From Conchocele bisecta (taxonomy: Eukaryota; Mollusca; Bivalvia; Lucinida; Thyasiridae): a DNA stretch of 64,000 nt. The stretch is taken from contig CM055265.1 of the NCBI GenBank assembly GCA_029237695.1, forward strand, positions 114,240,067-114,304,066, read 5' to 3'. The notes beneath the pieces were generated by a model. That model ran no database searches. It had not been told where the DNA came from and saw only the letters and a program-made list of their open reading frames with translations. The position numbers were made by a program, and so were the translations under genes. This document shows positions 53,497 to 64,000 of the stretch, one piece after another; the first letter of the stretch is position 1, and each line of letters starts with the position of its first letter.

Positions 53497-54079
53497 ACTG
53501 TTTCGCGAAAGCTGCCCAAATGTAACGGCTATATAAACAATGCAAAAACATTTTTTTGTTGATGATATTAAATTAAAGCAAAATTTAAGAATGAGCCTTC
53601 TTTTTGTTTCGTGAAATTTGGTCAAATATTGATTTTATTGCCAAAAAACAATTTCCCCATGTTAAATCCCCATAGACATCTTCACAGAGTGAAGATGTCT
53701 ATGGGGATTTAACATGTTCTGTGAAGATGTCTATGGGGATTTAACATGGTGAACATTTTCGAATTTCAGAAATACTGGACCGATTTTCAATATTTGACTT
53801 TTGTTTTCTTAGTTAGATCATTTCCAAGCTATCTCGCCAGTTTACGGAGTCAACTTCCTTTTTATGACTCCTATACATGTATCTCATTTTCCCCCATGTT
53901 AAATTCCCATAGACAAATACATTTTTAATAATAAATTCAATATTTGACAAAATTTCATGAAATAAAAAGAAGGCTCATTCTTAAATTTAGATAAAATTTA
54001 ATATTTAAAAAAAAATATATTGTTTTTGCATTGTTTATATGGCCGTACAATTTGGGCATGGTTCGTGAAACAGACCGTC
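53497..54079. mobile_element. Family C element, full-length
   Basis: CTGACTGTTTCGCGAAAGCT to GTTCGTGAAACAGACCG. The centre holds three inverted or direct copies of TGTCTATGGGGATTTAACAT (53661-53746). Confidence 0.65.
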
Positions 54080-54149
54080 GGGTGCATACCCGAGATCACA
54101 CTTCTGCATGTAACTGTTCAGTCCACAATGTGCCTAATTCTGTTTCAAT

Positions 54150-54313
54150 CATGATATGGGACGAGCCATGTGAAGATCTGCGATATATCATGAAAATATG
54201 TACACAATGTACAGCACATGACGTCGAAAATTAACGAAATATTCAGAGATAATGCGGAATTGAGAATTTACGTGAAATATCACAGTTTCTTAAACGATGT
54301 TTCATGAAAAAAC
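54150..54313. mobile_element. MITE family M, worn
   Basis: ATATGGGACGAGCCATGTGA to the TTTCATGAAAAAACACTTCG block; the right end is lost at the junction with family B. Confidence 0.45.
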
Positions 54314-54535
54314 ACTTCGAGAAATTTTCAATTTTAGGATAAATTTATTAATTTTTATTATGCTGAATTTTTTACATTATCACAGCCAAAATGGCTGTGA
54401 TAATGTAAAAAATTAGGTATAATAATTCTGCATACTTTTAATCATCAAGTATATGCAGTAGTTAGTTCTATATGAAATAAGGCATTTCATGAAAAAGAAA
54501 AGTAAACTTAGCAATGTTCGTGAAATCGGCTACAG
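54314..54535. mobile_element. MITE family B, left end missing
   Basis: From TCTCCCTC-equivalent interior to GTGAAATCGGCTACAGG; centre CACAGCCAAAATGGCTGTG. Confidence 0.65.
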
Positions 54536-54663
54536 GCTTGTACCATATATGTACACATGCACACATACAGTCTATGCATCCATATATTAGAAATACGAAT
54601 AGTCGTGTTTTTAGTATCGAATTACATATTAAATTTATCATAATAATAAAATAAAACATTCGG

Positions 54664-54944
54664 GATATATATATATATATATATATATATAGTAGCCGCT
54701 ATGCCCGTCTGTTCGTCTGTCCGTATGCCAGTCGGACCAAGATTTGCCTGAAAGGTTTGGCTCCCTACTATGTCTGATTGGCTTGAACCTTCAAGTTCAT
54801 ATAACATAGCTAAAATGATTTGTTATCCTCCATAGTTCATGCTAAAACATCCCCTGTGCTCAAAGTCAAGGTCAAATGACTTAAAGTTGGAAAATTGCAT
54901 TGGCATTTACTCCATCGGAGTTATTCAGTTTCTGTGCCAGACGG
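54664..54944. repeat. AT dinucleotide run and Y-like repeat
   Basis: (AT)n at about 54665-54691, then CCCGTCTGTTCGTCTGTCCG and AAAGTCAAGGTCAAATGACT, resembling family Y. No gene. Confidence 0.45.
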
Positions 54945-56280
54945 CATAAGCCCCATTTGTAAGTCACCGTCACAGACATGGTACCAATCCGACAAGTATT
55001 CTATAAGCCCCATTTGCAAGACACCGTCACAGACATGGTGCCAAACCGAAAAGTATTATATAAGCCCCATTTGTAAGTCACCGTAACAGACATGGAGCCA
55101 ATCAGACAAGTATTATATAAGCCCCATTTGTAAGTCACCGTCACAGACATGGAGCCAATCAGACAAGTATTATATAAGCCCCATTTGTAAGTCACCTTCA
55201 CAGACAAGGTGCCAATCCGAAAAGTATTATATAAGCCCCATTTGTAAGTCACCGTCACAGACAAGGTGCCAATCCGAAAAGTATTATATAAGCCCCATTT
55301 GTAAGTCACCGTCACAGACATGGTGCCAGTCAGACAAGTATTCTATAAGCCCCATTTGTAAGTCACCGTCACAGACAAGGTGCCAATCCGAAAAGTATTA
55401 TATAAGCCCCATTTGTAAGTCACCGTCACAGACAAGGTGCCAATCCGAAAAGTATTCTATAAGCCCCATTTGTAAGTCACCGTAACAGACATGGAGCCAA
55501 TCAGACAAGTATTATATAAGCCCCATTTGTAAGTCACCGTCACAGACAAGGTGCCAATCCGAAAAGTATTCATAAGCCCCATTTTGTAAGTCACCGTAAC
55601 AGACATGGAGCCAATCAGACAAGTATTCTATAAGCCCCATTTGTAAGTCACCTTCACAGACAAGGTGCCAATCCGAAAAGTATTATATAAGCCCCATTTG
55701 TAAGTCACCGTCACAGACAAGGTGCCAATCCGAAAAGTATTATATAAGCCCCATTTGTAAGTCACCGTCACAGACATGGTGCCAATCAGACAAGTATTCT
55801 ATAAGCCCCATTTGTAAGTCACCGTCACAGACAAGGTGCCAATCCGAAAAGTATTATATAAGCCCCATTTGTAAGTCACCGTCACAGACAAGGTGCCAAT
55901 CCGAAAAGTATTCTATAAGCCCCATTTGTAAGTCACCGTAGCAGACATGGAGCCAATCAGACAAGTATTCTATAAGCCCCATGTGTAAGTCACCGTCACA
56001 GACATGGTACCAATCCGACAAGTATTCTATAAGCCCCATTTGTAAGTAACCGTCACAGACATGGAGCCAATCAGACAAATATTCTATAAGCCCCATTTGA
56101 TAGCCCCATTTGTAAGTCACCGTCACAGACATGGAGCCAATCAGACAAGTATTATATAAGCCCCATTTGTAAGTCACCGTAACAGACATGGAGCCAATCA
56201 GACAAGTATTCTATAAGCCCCATTTGTAAGTCACCGTCACAGACATGGTGCCAATCCGACAAGAATTGCATGAGCACCAT
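54945..56280. repeat. 57-bp satellite array, ~23 monomers, with an 8-monomer higher-order repeat
   Basis: Monomer: ATAAGCCCCATTTGTAAGTC, then ACCGTCACAGACA and a variable half (ATGGAGCCAATCAGACAAGT or AAGGTGCCAATCCGAAAAGT). Monomers 5-10 (from about 55171) repeat in the same variant order as monomers 13-18 (from about 55627), an offset of exactly 456 bp (8 x 57), marked by the rare CCTTCACAG variant at 55195 and 55651. Since 57 bp is 19 codons, long false open frames arise on the minus strand. The ATAAGCCCCATTT core also occurs in family K tails. Confidence 0.75.
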
Positions 56281-56477
56281 TTACCTAACCACAGATTCTA
56301 TCGGTAGCTGGCACCAGATATTGGAGAGAAAAGAACAAGAACATTTCTCCCATAGTCCATGAGCCAAACAGGACAAATTGTTGTAATCCCAATTTTTATT
56401 CACATTCACATAATAGCAAGCCACTGAGAATACATATTGTTTGCTTGGAGGAGAACGTTTGCTTTACTGACTGAATG
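56281..56477. other. No feature recognised
   Basis: Short unassigned stretch. Confidence 0.3.
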
Positions 56478-56635
56478 TCAAACAGTGTAGTGCCTGATCA
56501 GACTGCGCGGATGCGCAGGCTGATTTGGGGCTACACTGGTCGCATAACCCATAAGCCCCATTCCTTCAGACACAACCACAATTATCATTTTGTAAATATC
56601 GCCTCATACAGATGTGAAACTGTTAGAGCTAAACT
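56478..56635. mobile_element. Family K hairpin
   Basis: AACAGTGTAGTGCCTGATCA and complement, followed by CCCATAAGCCCCATTCCTTC. Confidence 0.55.
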
Positions 56636-56878
56636 GGGGCCGGTTTCACTAAGCTTCGTACGACTAAGAAGTTCGTAAGTGCAACTTTAGGATCGTCTGG
56701 AAATTTTAATTGATGGATTTACATTTATTGAGCATAGGCTGCATATGCAACCTATGCTCAATAAATGTAAATCCAATACTTGTTTGCAATAAAACATTGA
56801 TAATGTGCAATTTACAGACTATCATAATTTTGCACTTACGAACATTTTAGTCGTAAGAAGTTTAGTGAAACGGGCCGC
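56636..56878. mobile_element. MITE family A, full-length
   Basis: GGGGCCGGTTTCACTAAGCT to GTGAAACGGGCCGC. Confidence 0.7.
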
Positions 56879-56893
56879 TGATTCCCGAAACTC

Positions 56894-56985
56894 TGTAGCA
56901 AACAGTGTAGGCCATGATCAGACTTTACGGATGCACATGCTGATATTGGTCTACACTACAAACTCATTAAGCCCCTTTCAACGAG
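56894..56985. mobile_element. Family K hairpin, worn
   Basis: AGCAAACAGTGTAGGCCATG with a partial complement (TATTGGTCTACACTAC). Confidence 0.5.
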
Positions 56986-57289
56986 GCATCAACAAATGAT
57001 TACCATATTGCATTAATTGGCATAATAAACTACTTGCAGGTCGGATTTGACGATGATTTGTGATTTTTCACCTGATTAATTCGACAGATCGCCAGATAAT
57101 ATACGAAGACAGAAGTTTCTACAGAAAACAAACACTGATTTACGGTGTTACGTAAACAACGCGCTTGGAATTCGAAATGAGACTAAATGTTCGTGTGAAA
57201 TGTGGCGAGTGTACTTTGTATCGCACGTAGCCATGACATCCACGTATTGCCCGTAACCATGGAATCCACGCGGGGTAAACGATTACAAA
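56986..57289. other. No feature recognised
   Basis: No supported gene or repeat. Confidence 0.3.
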
Positions 57290-58426
57290 ATAAGATCACA
57301 AATAAAATGTGGTCAAATAATGATTTTATCACGAAAAATACTTATTTGTTTGTGGGAATTTAACGTGGGGAAAAGGAGGTGGAGGAGCTGGGGGATGAGT
57401 AAAAAAAGAAGAAAGGACTTTGACTCTGAAACCTGGCTAGATAGGTTGCAAATGATTTAACAAAGAACATGTTAAATTTGGAAAATCGGTCCACTATTTC
57501 TGAAATTAGCGAAAGTTCGCCATATTAAATCCTCAGTTAACATGGAGAAATTGTATTTTTCGCATTAAATCAATATTTGACAAAATTTCACGAAATAAAA
57601 AGAAGGCTCACTCTTAATTCTACATTAAAGGTACATGCCCACTCAGGAGGCACAACATATTTTTTATGGGACTTAAATAAGTGTATAAATGTGTCACTAT
57701 TCCACCAGTTCTAAAAATTACGAGTGCCCACGAAACAGATATAATCATTTACTAATAGTTATTTTACTGATAGTGACGTGCGGTGGTATCAGCCTATTTT
57801 CATATGCAAATGTGGCATGATATTTTTCATTTATTTATATATTTATACTAATTAAATGCGTCACATAAAAATATATGATCATTGCACATACAAAAATAAA
57901 AACAGATAATAAATAGTAATGTCCGTTAACATTTTAAGGAAACACGGCTATTATTATTACCTGATACCACTGTGAAAATGTACGTATGATATAACATGTA
58001 TAATAATGCCAATCAATACGTGGGGTAATGGTGTATGAATGTTTATCCCGTCAATACAATGCGTATGTGCCGTGAAACACGGTGCCGTGAAACATTTTTG
58101 ATATCCAGTCAATACAATTTTTGCATTTTACAGCAATTTGTAGGTGTTGACGGGATAAATAGAATAGTAGGTTAGTGCCGTGAATGGGAAAACATATCTG
58201 GCGCGGCACGGAAACGAGATGTGCTCGGCAGAGCCTCGCCCATCCCGTTTCCTGAGCCTTGCCAGATATCGTTTCCCATTTACGGCATTAACCTACTATT
58301 ATCCATTTATTTTTCCAGAAAATGTCTCAAACGATGCCTCTGATATCAAGAACTTTTTGAGTGGGCGTGTACCTGTTTCTATAGCCGCAACATTTAGGCT
58401 GCTTTCGTGAAACAGACAGTATTTGG
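57290..58426. mobile_element. Triple nest: F inside E inside C
   Basis: Family C left part 57290-57620 (left terminus lost) and right end 58380-58421 (CTGCTTTCGTGAAACAGACA). Family E occupies 57626-58376 (AAAGGTACATGCCCACTCAG; GAGTGGGCGTGTACCT). Family F lies inside E at about 58045-58305 (TATCCCGTCAATACAATGCG; CATTAACCTACTATT). Confidence 0.65.
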
Positions 58427-58491
58427 CCATTTTTGACCGAACCTGGCGTATATACAATAGGTTATTGGCGAGTTTTCATCTAAAGACCATG

Positions 58492-58683
58492 GGGCCGTTT
58501 CACTATCACTTCTTGCGACTAAAATGTTCGTTTATTTATTGAGCATAGGCTGCATATGCAGCCTGTGCTCAATAAATGTAAATCCAATAATTGTTTACAA
58601 GAAAACTTTGTTAATGTGAAATTTACAGAAATTTTGCACTTACGAACATTTTAGTCGTAGGAAGTTTAGTGAAACGGTCCCCT
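58492..58683. mobile_element. MITE family A, internally deleted
   Basis: GGGGCCGTTTCACTATCACT; about 50 bp left of the centre are missing; right terminus GTGAAACGGTCCCC. Confidence 0.65.
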
Positions 58684-59007
58684 GGCGTATATACAATAGG
58701 TTACTGGCGATTTTTAATCTACAGACCATAATTATATTATTGGAATCCAACAGATGACACTCTGCAATCCTTGAGCTTTTCCCAAAATCCAAGATGGCGT
58801 CAAGATGGCTGCCCGAAACAACACAACCGGGTATTTGTCTCTTAATAGTGTTACATGTAAATATACCGTTTTATTTTTATAATATTATGCATTGCTTTAA
58901 ACCACATCCTTAAAATGTCATAATATGTGACCGCCAATACTTACATAGTACAGTAAGTTGCCACTATGGCTTGAAAATGTTCAAATCTACGTTGAGCATT
59001 CACTGTG
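58684..59007. repeat. Short direct repeat, otherwise unassigned
   Basis: CCTGGCGTATATACAATAGG TTA(C/T)TGGCGA-type sequence occurs at about 58443 and 58681, flanking the family A copy. No gene. Confidence 0.4.
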
Positions 59008-59319
59008 GTCTGGGGCCGACTTCATCAAAATTGCAAAGTATACTTTCCTAGCAAAGTATACTTTGAGGGAGCAATCATTGATTTTTCCGAAATGCATTAT
59101 TTCATACAGAACTAACGATTGCATATATTTGATGATTAAAACTATGCAGAATTATTATACTGAATTTATTACATTATCACAGCCAAAATTGGCTGTGATA
59201 ATGTAATATATTCAGTATAATAAAAATAAATAAATTTATTCTAAAATTGAAAATTTCTCCCTCAAAGTATACTTTGCTAGGAAAGTATACTTTGCAATGT
59301 TGATGAAATAGGCTACAGT
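59008..59319. mobile_element. MITE family B, full-length
   Basis: GGCCGACTTCATCAAAATTG to TGATGAAATAGGCTACAG. Confidence 0.7.
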
Positions 59320-59506
59320 GCAATCATGTTTGAGTTTCAATTTGCGATTCGTATAATGTCTTTGTTTATTAATGATCCAACGCTATACTATTCTAATGGT
59401 TTCCAAGTTTGGCGCCGAAAATAAGATTTCATTAAAATATGCTTGTTTTCCATTTTACATTGATGTACTATACGCACGCATTTGTCGTCACCATATGGAA
59501 TGCATA
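59320..59506. other. No feature recognised
   Basis: Short unassigned stretch. Confidence 0.3.
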
Positions 59507-59817
59507 TATAGAATAGTAGGCTAGTGTCGTGAATGGGAAAACTATCTGGCAAGGCTTAGGAAACGGGATGGGCGTTCGAGGCTCTGCCGAGCACATCCCG
59601 TTTGCGTGCCGCGCCAGATGTTTTTCCCATTCACGGCACTAACCTACTATTCAATTGTATCCCGTCAACACATACAAATGGCTTTAAAATGCAAAACAAT
59701 AACCCCAGCCACCGCACATATTCATACACAGTGATTAGGTCGTATTGACAGGATATCAAAAATGTTTCACTGCATCGTGTTTCACGGCACATACACACTG
59801 TGTTGACGGGATAATAT
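59507..59817. mobile_element. Family F element, full-length
   Basis: ATAGAATAGTAGGCTAGTGT, hairpin CGGGATGGGCGTTCGAGGCT / complement, TATCCCGTCAACACATACAA and TGTTGACGGGATAA. Confidence 0.65.
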
Positions 59818-60624
59818 ACTTAATTCATACACGTTTATAATATACATGTATGCATAAGACTATAGCATATGAAGCACGTGATAGTCATATAATAGCCCTT
59901 AACATGCTAACTTAAATGTGTTTATTGGGCTGGATTGGCATTAGACGAATTATAAACATAAACATTTAGTATGGTTGCAATGTATCCATATTCTTTTTTT
60001 TCGTTAAGTGATACGTACATTGTAAATAAGGAAAACGCTGTCTATGTTCATAAAACATAAAATAACCGAGAGCATGTCGGAAATTATATGACATCATGCG
60101 TGTATTATACACCAAATGATTGCAGATGTAGCATGGTTGCTCGTTTAACTGCAATTTACATCTTACAATGTACATGTGTTCATACATACATAATCAATCT
60201 GCCGTAGTTTGCCCATTGTTACATGTCCATGGGCTTGTATTTTGGATATGTTAAAATCCGACTTTTGAGATTAAGTGACATACGTATCAGCAAATTATAA
60301 AAAATGTACACATTACTGATGGTTAAGAATAGATCATCCTGAATCTATACAGTGACATTGGATTGCGCCCATTTTAAATACGCCATGTCCGGGTCCCGTG
60401 GTAGTTCGGCAGGACTAGTAGTGTTAAATAGCTAGCACGCTAGTGCCCATTGGTATTGAGTTGATGTCAAAACCGGCCCGGAAACGTTATTAATTCATCG
60501 GCAAGCCTCGGAATTCCTACGCGATTCCTTGACTTACTGATAAACATGCCACCAGATTACACTCGTCTGTTATTCCACATATATACACAACCGCCTGCGT
60601 TTATCTACATCTACATCTATTGGC
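59818..60624. other. No gene recognised; R-like trace
   Basis: 60470-60545 resembles family R (CCCGGAAACGTTATTAATTC; ATCGGCAAGCCTCGG). The rest is unassigned. Confidence 0.3.
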
Positions 60625-60716
60625 AATGCCAACTTGCAGTCAATCAATTTGATTGTCTGAGTCTGAGCTGTAGTACAGCTCAGGCTCAGTCAATCAAGTT
60701 GCTTGATTTCAAGCAC
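60625..60716. mobile_element. Family W palindrome
   Basis: CAATCAATTTGATTGTCTGA pairs with CAGTCAATCAAGTTGCTTG around GAGCTGTAGTACAGCTC. Confidence 0.55.
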
Positions 60717-60867
60717 AATGTTCCAGTATTTTGAAATGCAGAAATTGACAGATATTGACAGATATTGAGAGATATTGGCAAGATATCCTTGGAGACAATT
60801 CTAATGAAATACCAAGATGTGTTTTCATGGAAGTGGCTGCGAAAGGTACAAGATAGATGGGGCTCAT

Positions 60868-61165
60868 TATCCCCTCGCCGATATATAGCGTTAGTCCATG
60901 TACGTACGTACGTACGTGTGTGCGTGCGTATGTATGTACGTTAGTAACACCCTTCAATTTTCAATAACGTATGAACCGCTTCACTGATTTTGATAATACT
61001 TTGCCGCAATGTGTGTCTAGTGATGGTGCTTTGCTTTGAATGCGAGCCACGTCCAACTACTCAATGTGAAAGTCACTGAGGAACTTATGTTAACCTTGTT
61101 TGTAAGGCAAACACGTTACAAAATATTGTGTTATTAGCAGGGCTGCCAGCGAGGGGATTAGCCTC
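60868..61165. mobile_element. Family X repeat, copy 2
   Basis: CCCCTCGCCGATATATAGCG, a TACGTACGTACGTACGTGTG run, TATGAACCGCTTCACTG, and the end CTGCCAGCGAGGGGATTAGC; matches 29398-29655. Confidence 0.5.
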
Positions 61166-61434
61166 GTAATAGAGATGTCCATGTTGTCTCTCGTACCGAC
61201 ACCGATGCATGCGGCGTTCCAGAAGCAGCATCCGGAAGCGACTTCCATGCGTGTCGATGTTTATATTATCGTAAACTGGTAGATTACCATATTTCCTCGA
61301 TCAGAGGCACGTGGTAATCATTCAAGCAGTCTCATCCGATGAAAGTCAGATATGATTGAAACCACTCGTATGCAATATGTAAATGACGTGGGCTAGATCG
61401 GGAAAATATTATTCAAATAAGATTTTTTTATTTC
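61166..61434. other. No feature recognised
   Basis: No supported gene or repeat. Confidence 0.3.
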
Positions 61435-61515
61435 TCAGGGATATTAGCTTTTTAAAAGTCCAACAATATTGTTGGATTTTTAAAAAGCTTATAACCCCGA
61501 TAAATTCACAAACAA
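61435..61515. repeat. Inverted repeat, weakly D-like
   Basis: GCTTTTTAAAAGTCCAACAA pairs with TTGTTGGATTTTTAAAAAGC; followed by CCCCGATAAATTCACAAAC as in family D. Confidence 0.45.
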
Positions 61516-61855
61516 ATTGTCCTTTATTCCTTATATTTTTTTTTTTTTGTAATTCCAATCCAAATTCAATTACATCATTTTAAATCATATTTTTCATAGT
61601 TTTTACAGGTTCCAACAAAAATATACTTAAACTTTTACACGCATTATTTTTGTGGCTTTTCGCGTCAAAATCAATGATATATTGTGTGTTTTAACATTTG
61701 GTTAGTACGTATTCTGGAATTGGTGAGGCGTAAATAAAACATCTATCTGTATCCAAGTATATTCATGTTTTAACACCGTTTTCATTGTTACTTCAATATG
61801 TTTCATGTATGAAGGCTTAGACGTTTTGTCCCGTCTTACAGCATGGGTATACTAT
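61516..61855. other. No feature recognised
   Basis: AT-rich; no supported gene or repeat. Confidence 0.3.
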
Positions 61856-61977
61856 ATCTAAGTGAGTCTTTCATTTGCACGGACGTTCGTTCCGACGTCT
61901 GTATCGCCTGATCAGACTGAGGCGATGCAGAAGTCGGAACGAACATCCGTGCAAATGAACGACTCACTTACTACACT
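61856..61977. repeat. 122-bp foldback
   Basis: AAGTGAGTCTTTCATTTGCA pairs with TGCAAATGAACGACTCACTT; the inner arms ACGGACGTTCGTTCCGACGT pair across a TGATCAGACTGAGGCG loop. Confidence 0.55.
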
Positions 61978-62654
61978 GGTCGCTGAAGGTATACGCCCAC
62001 TGTTTGTTATGACAGGTTAATATAATTACATTCGTATTCCATTAAACAACTCCACTATCCTGAAACGTACATCGCCCTGACAGATAAATCAATCACAGGG
62101 TGTAAACCATATGGCTGCAATAATGTAAAGCATCGAGATAATTTCCGTCACATCTTACTAATAACGTAGCTCCGAGTAAAATACTCTGTCCGGGAGTTCG
62201 GGATAATGGGCTCTCTGGGATTTCGAGTATGGCAGCTAGTGTATGCCATATGCCAGTGATTTTAACAACTAGTCATATAATGAATACTCAACTGAACTCA
62301 CAAACTCAACTACTCTTTATTACATCCCATTACAGTGTATTACGAGCAACGCGGAGAAAAATAAATGCATACATGTATGGTGGGATGGCGGAAACATGAA
62401 ATGCAAAAACATGAAATATTTACACCTTCTATAAATTCATAACGCGAACGCCATTCGACGTATTGCGTTTACATCACAATTACAATACATTAGACGCACG
62501 TGACGTCGCGCGATATTATCGATTGGTTAAAGTTCGCAACGTCGCTGTTTCAGGAATTGCGAGAAAATGACGTAAAACAAGATTGTTGTTAATTTTAACG
62601 CCATATTTGGTTATTTACTTGTTTGAAACTATCACACAATGCAGTGTACATATA
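61978..62654. other. No gene recognised; CpG- and ACGT-rich patch
   Basis: 62440-62570 has CACGTGACGTCGCGCG and several CG dinucleotides, promoter-like but without a visible gene. Confidence 0.3.
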
Positions 62655-62802
62655 AATAATAAAACCACGGGCTGTTGCGTTTACTGGGATGAACGATACA
62701 TTGTGTCTGTTTAAAGTGCGAGGAGTCCTTCGGACTCCACGCACTTTAAACAGACACAATGTATTTAGCACCCCAGAACACGCAACAGCCCATGGTTTTA
62801 TT
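62655..62802. mobile_element. 148-bp foldback element
   Basis: AAAACCACGGGCTGTTGCGT pairs with ACGCAACAGCCCATGGTTTT. The inner arms ACATTGTGTCTGTTTAAAGT pair across GGAGTCCTTCGGACTCC. Confidence 0.6.
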
Positions 62803-63363
62803 CATTAAATATAATAGTTTATTACACATGAGTTTTGCAATATAAATTTCCTGGTACACCGTAAAAACATAACATATAAACGTGTGTAGATATATACGTA
62901 TATGTACTCAAAGCCATATATGGCTTTCCTGGCGACTCATAGGAGCAATTGCGTTTAAAATGTAATAAAAAATTGCAAATGAAATAATGTTTTACTAAAT
63001 AATCTGCTTCATTACTCAGTTCTGCGTATATCTGAGACACAGTGCATTTAACGTCTCTGAGTCTCAGACATGCGCAGTAAGGAATAAAACAGTTTCGTAA
63101 AACCATACTTTGCTTGTAGAGTGTCTACGTTTCGTATTTATGCACACAACTGTACGGCATGCCGCAATTGAGTTTCGTGAACCAAATGTTGAAATTTTTC
63201 CAATTAACGGTTTCTAATGGGATTTTATTTAACTTAATTCAACTGTTGTCTAGACTTTAAATCCCAGTCCCATAACTGGCATAGCAGATTCATTCCACAA
63301 CTAAACCCCGCATTAGTTCACGCATTCCGTTGTCCTGTATAATAATAGCAGAAATACATTTAC
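62803..63363. other. No gene recognised
   Basis: A 94-codon open frame on the minus strand (62822-63106) has no family features. Confidence 0.25.
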
Positions 63364-63612
63364 ATTAACCCTTTCAAACCTAAGGCACTGGAATGGACTG
63401 TGATATGCTAATGTTCCGACCAATCCAATGGTCACAAAATGATTTTCAAATTCGTCCATTTATGAAAAGGGGGTGTTTTTGTTCTAAGAAATATGAAAAT
63501 TACTTTCAAACAGTGCAGATCCTGATGAGACGGCTCGTTACGAGCCGGCTCATCTGGATCTGCACTGTTTGCATAAACCGATATAGCGGGCTTTCGGGTT
63601 CAACGGGTTAAC
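63364..63612. mobile_element. MITE family L, full-length
   Basis: ATTAACCCTTTCAAACCTAA to TTTCGGGTTCAACGGGTTAA; perfect hairpin around ACGGCTCGTTACGAGCCG. Confidence 0.7.
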
Positions 63613-63817
63613 AATGTATCCCCCCCAGGTATCACAGTTTACGATAACATATTATAGAATAACGCAAACATGTTTTGGAATTTAATCATAGAAAATGGTC
63701 CGGTTAGTTGATGTGCATGCACATGTAGATGAGTTGCTGTCAACAGAACCACATACATGTACTGAATATCCGGGACAACATCAGAAACAATGTGTGCGTG
63801 TCCAGATATAAGGTTCG
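63613..63817. other. No feature recognised
   Basis: Short unassigned stretch. Confidence 0.3.
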
Positions 63818-63905
63818 ACCATGTCCAGCCGTAGGTACACGTTTGTCGTGGCACGAGGGAACTGTTTGAACCCCAAGGCCGTATGCCGCGGGGTCAAACC
63901 GGTTG
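63818..63905. mobile_element. Family I-like inverted repeat, worn
   Basis: CCATGTCCAGCCGTAGGTAC and GAGGGAACTGTTTGAACCCC match the left arm of the 14.2-kb family I element; the right arm is mostly lost. Confidence 0.4.
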
Positions 63906-64000
63906 ATAACATTTTTATCGATAGCACAATTGAATAACAAACCACACTCCCAGTACATATACATCACAGCTGCATAATACATCATAATTTAATTAATTAC

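Noticed and set aside
55001..56189. Minus-strand open frames of 106 and 111 codons with a 19-residue repeat
   Set aside because: By-products of the 57-bp satellite; they are broken where a monomer gains or loses a base.
54945..56280. Regularly spaced repeats resembling a CRISPR array
   Set aside because: The repeat is contiguous with no unique spacers, and the context is eukaryotic.

Overview
This window looks like animal nuclear DNA, most likely from a marine invertebrate. A bivalve-type mollusc is my guess, made only from the style of the repeats. I see no convincing intact host protein-coding gene. From about 5.7 kb onward the window is almost entirely small DNA transposons, mostly foldback or MITE-like, with one broken LINE, two tandem arrays and a few SINE-like units. 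Most open reading frames there are by-products of repeats.

The exception is the left end. Positions 1-3962 carry a block of virus-like genes that I read as the structural module of an endogenous Polinton/Maverick (adintovirus-like) element. It holds a broken major-capsid (hexon-like) gene running off the left edge on the minus strand, a divergent intact minor-capsid/penton-like gene starting 14 bp away, a fibre-like gene with one nonsense mutation, and an intact 211-residue membrane-protein gene. To its right are a tRNA-like pol III unit (about 4060-4230) and two tandem paralogous small genes of unknown function on the minus strand (4746-5114, broken; 5162-5536, intact). A 14-bp AT-rich block just upstream of the fibre start recurs upstream of one of these small genes, so the element may extend to about 5.55 kb.

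Layout of the rest: 5.77-9.2 kb, foldback elements with 21-bp-period arms (FB family) plus MITEs; 10.06-12.4 kb, a 5'-truncated LINE with a reverse transcriptase broken by frameshifts; 12.5-27.2 kb, palindromic MITEs, two SINE-like copies, 100-bp perfect palindromes and more FB elements; 27.8-29.2 kb, an eight-unit ~158/182-bp tandem array; 29.4-54.9 kb, a dense nested mosaic of MITEs; 54.9-56.3 kb, a 57-bp satellite with an internal higher-order repeat; 56.3-64 kb, more MITEs.

Family labels used here are my own. A: ~240 bp, ends in GTTTCACTAAACTTCGTACG. B: ~300 bp, ends in CTGTAGCCGATTTCACC. C and C': ~540 bp, ends in CTGTCTGTTTCACGAAAGC or CTGTCTGTTCCACG, TA flanks. D: ~350 bp, ends in TATAATTCC. 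E: ~500 bp, ends in AAAGGTACATGCCCACTC. F: ends in TATCCCGTCAACAC or AGAATAGTAGGTTAGTGCCG. G: pogo-like CAGTGGAACCTCTCTAAACC. H: 100-bp palindrome. J: short palindrome AGTATATGTTGTNACCACTC. K: hairpin CAGTGTAGATCCTGATCAGA. L: ~245 bp, ACCCTTTCAACCCTAAGGAA. M: TATGAGACACGCCATGTGAT. Minor families: I, Q, R, T, U, V, W, X, Y, Z.
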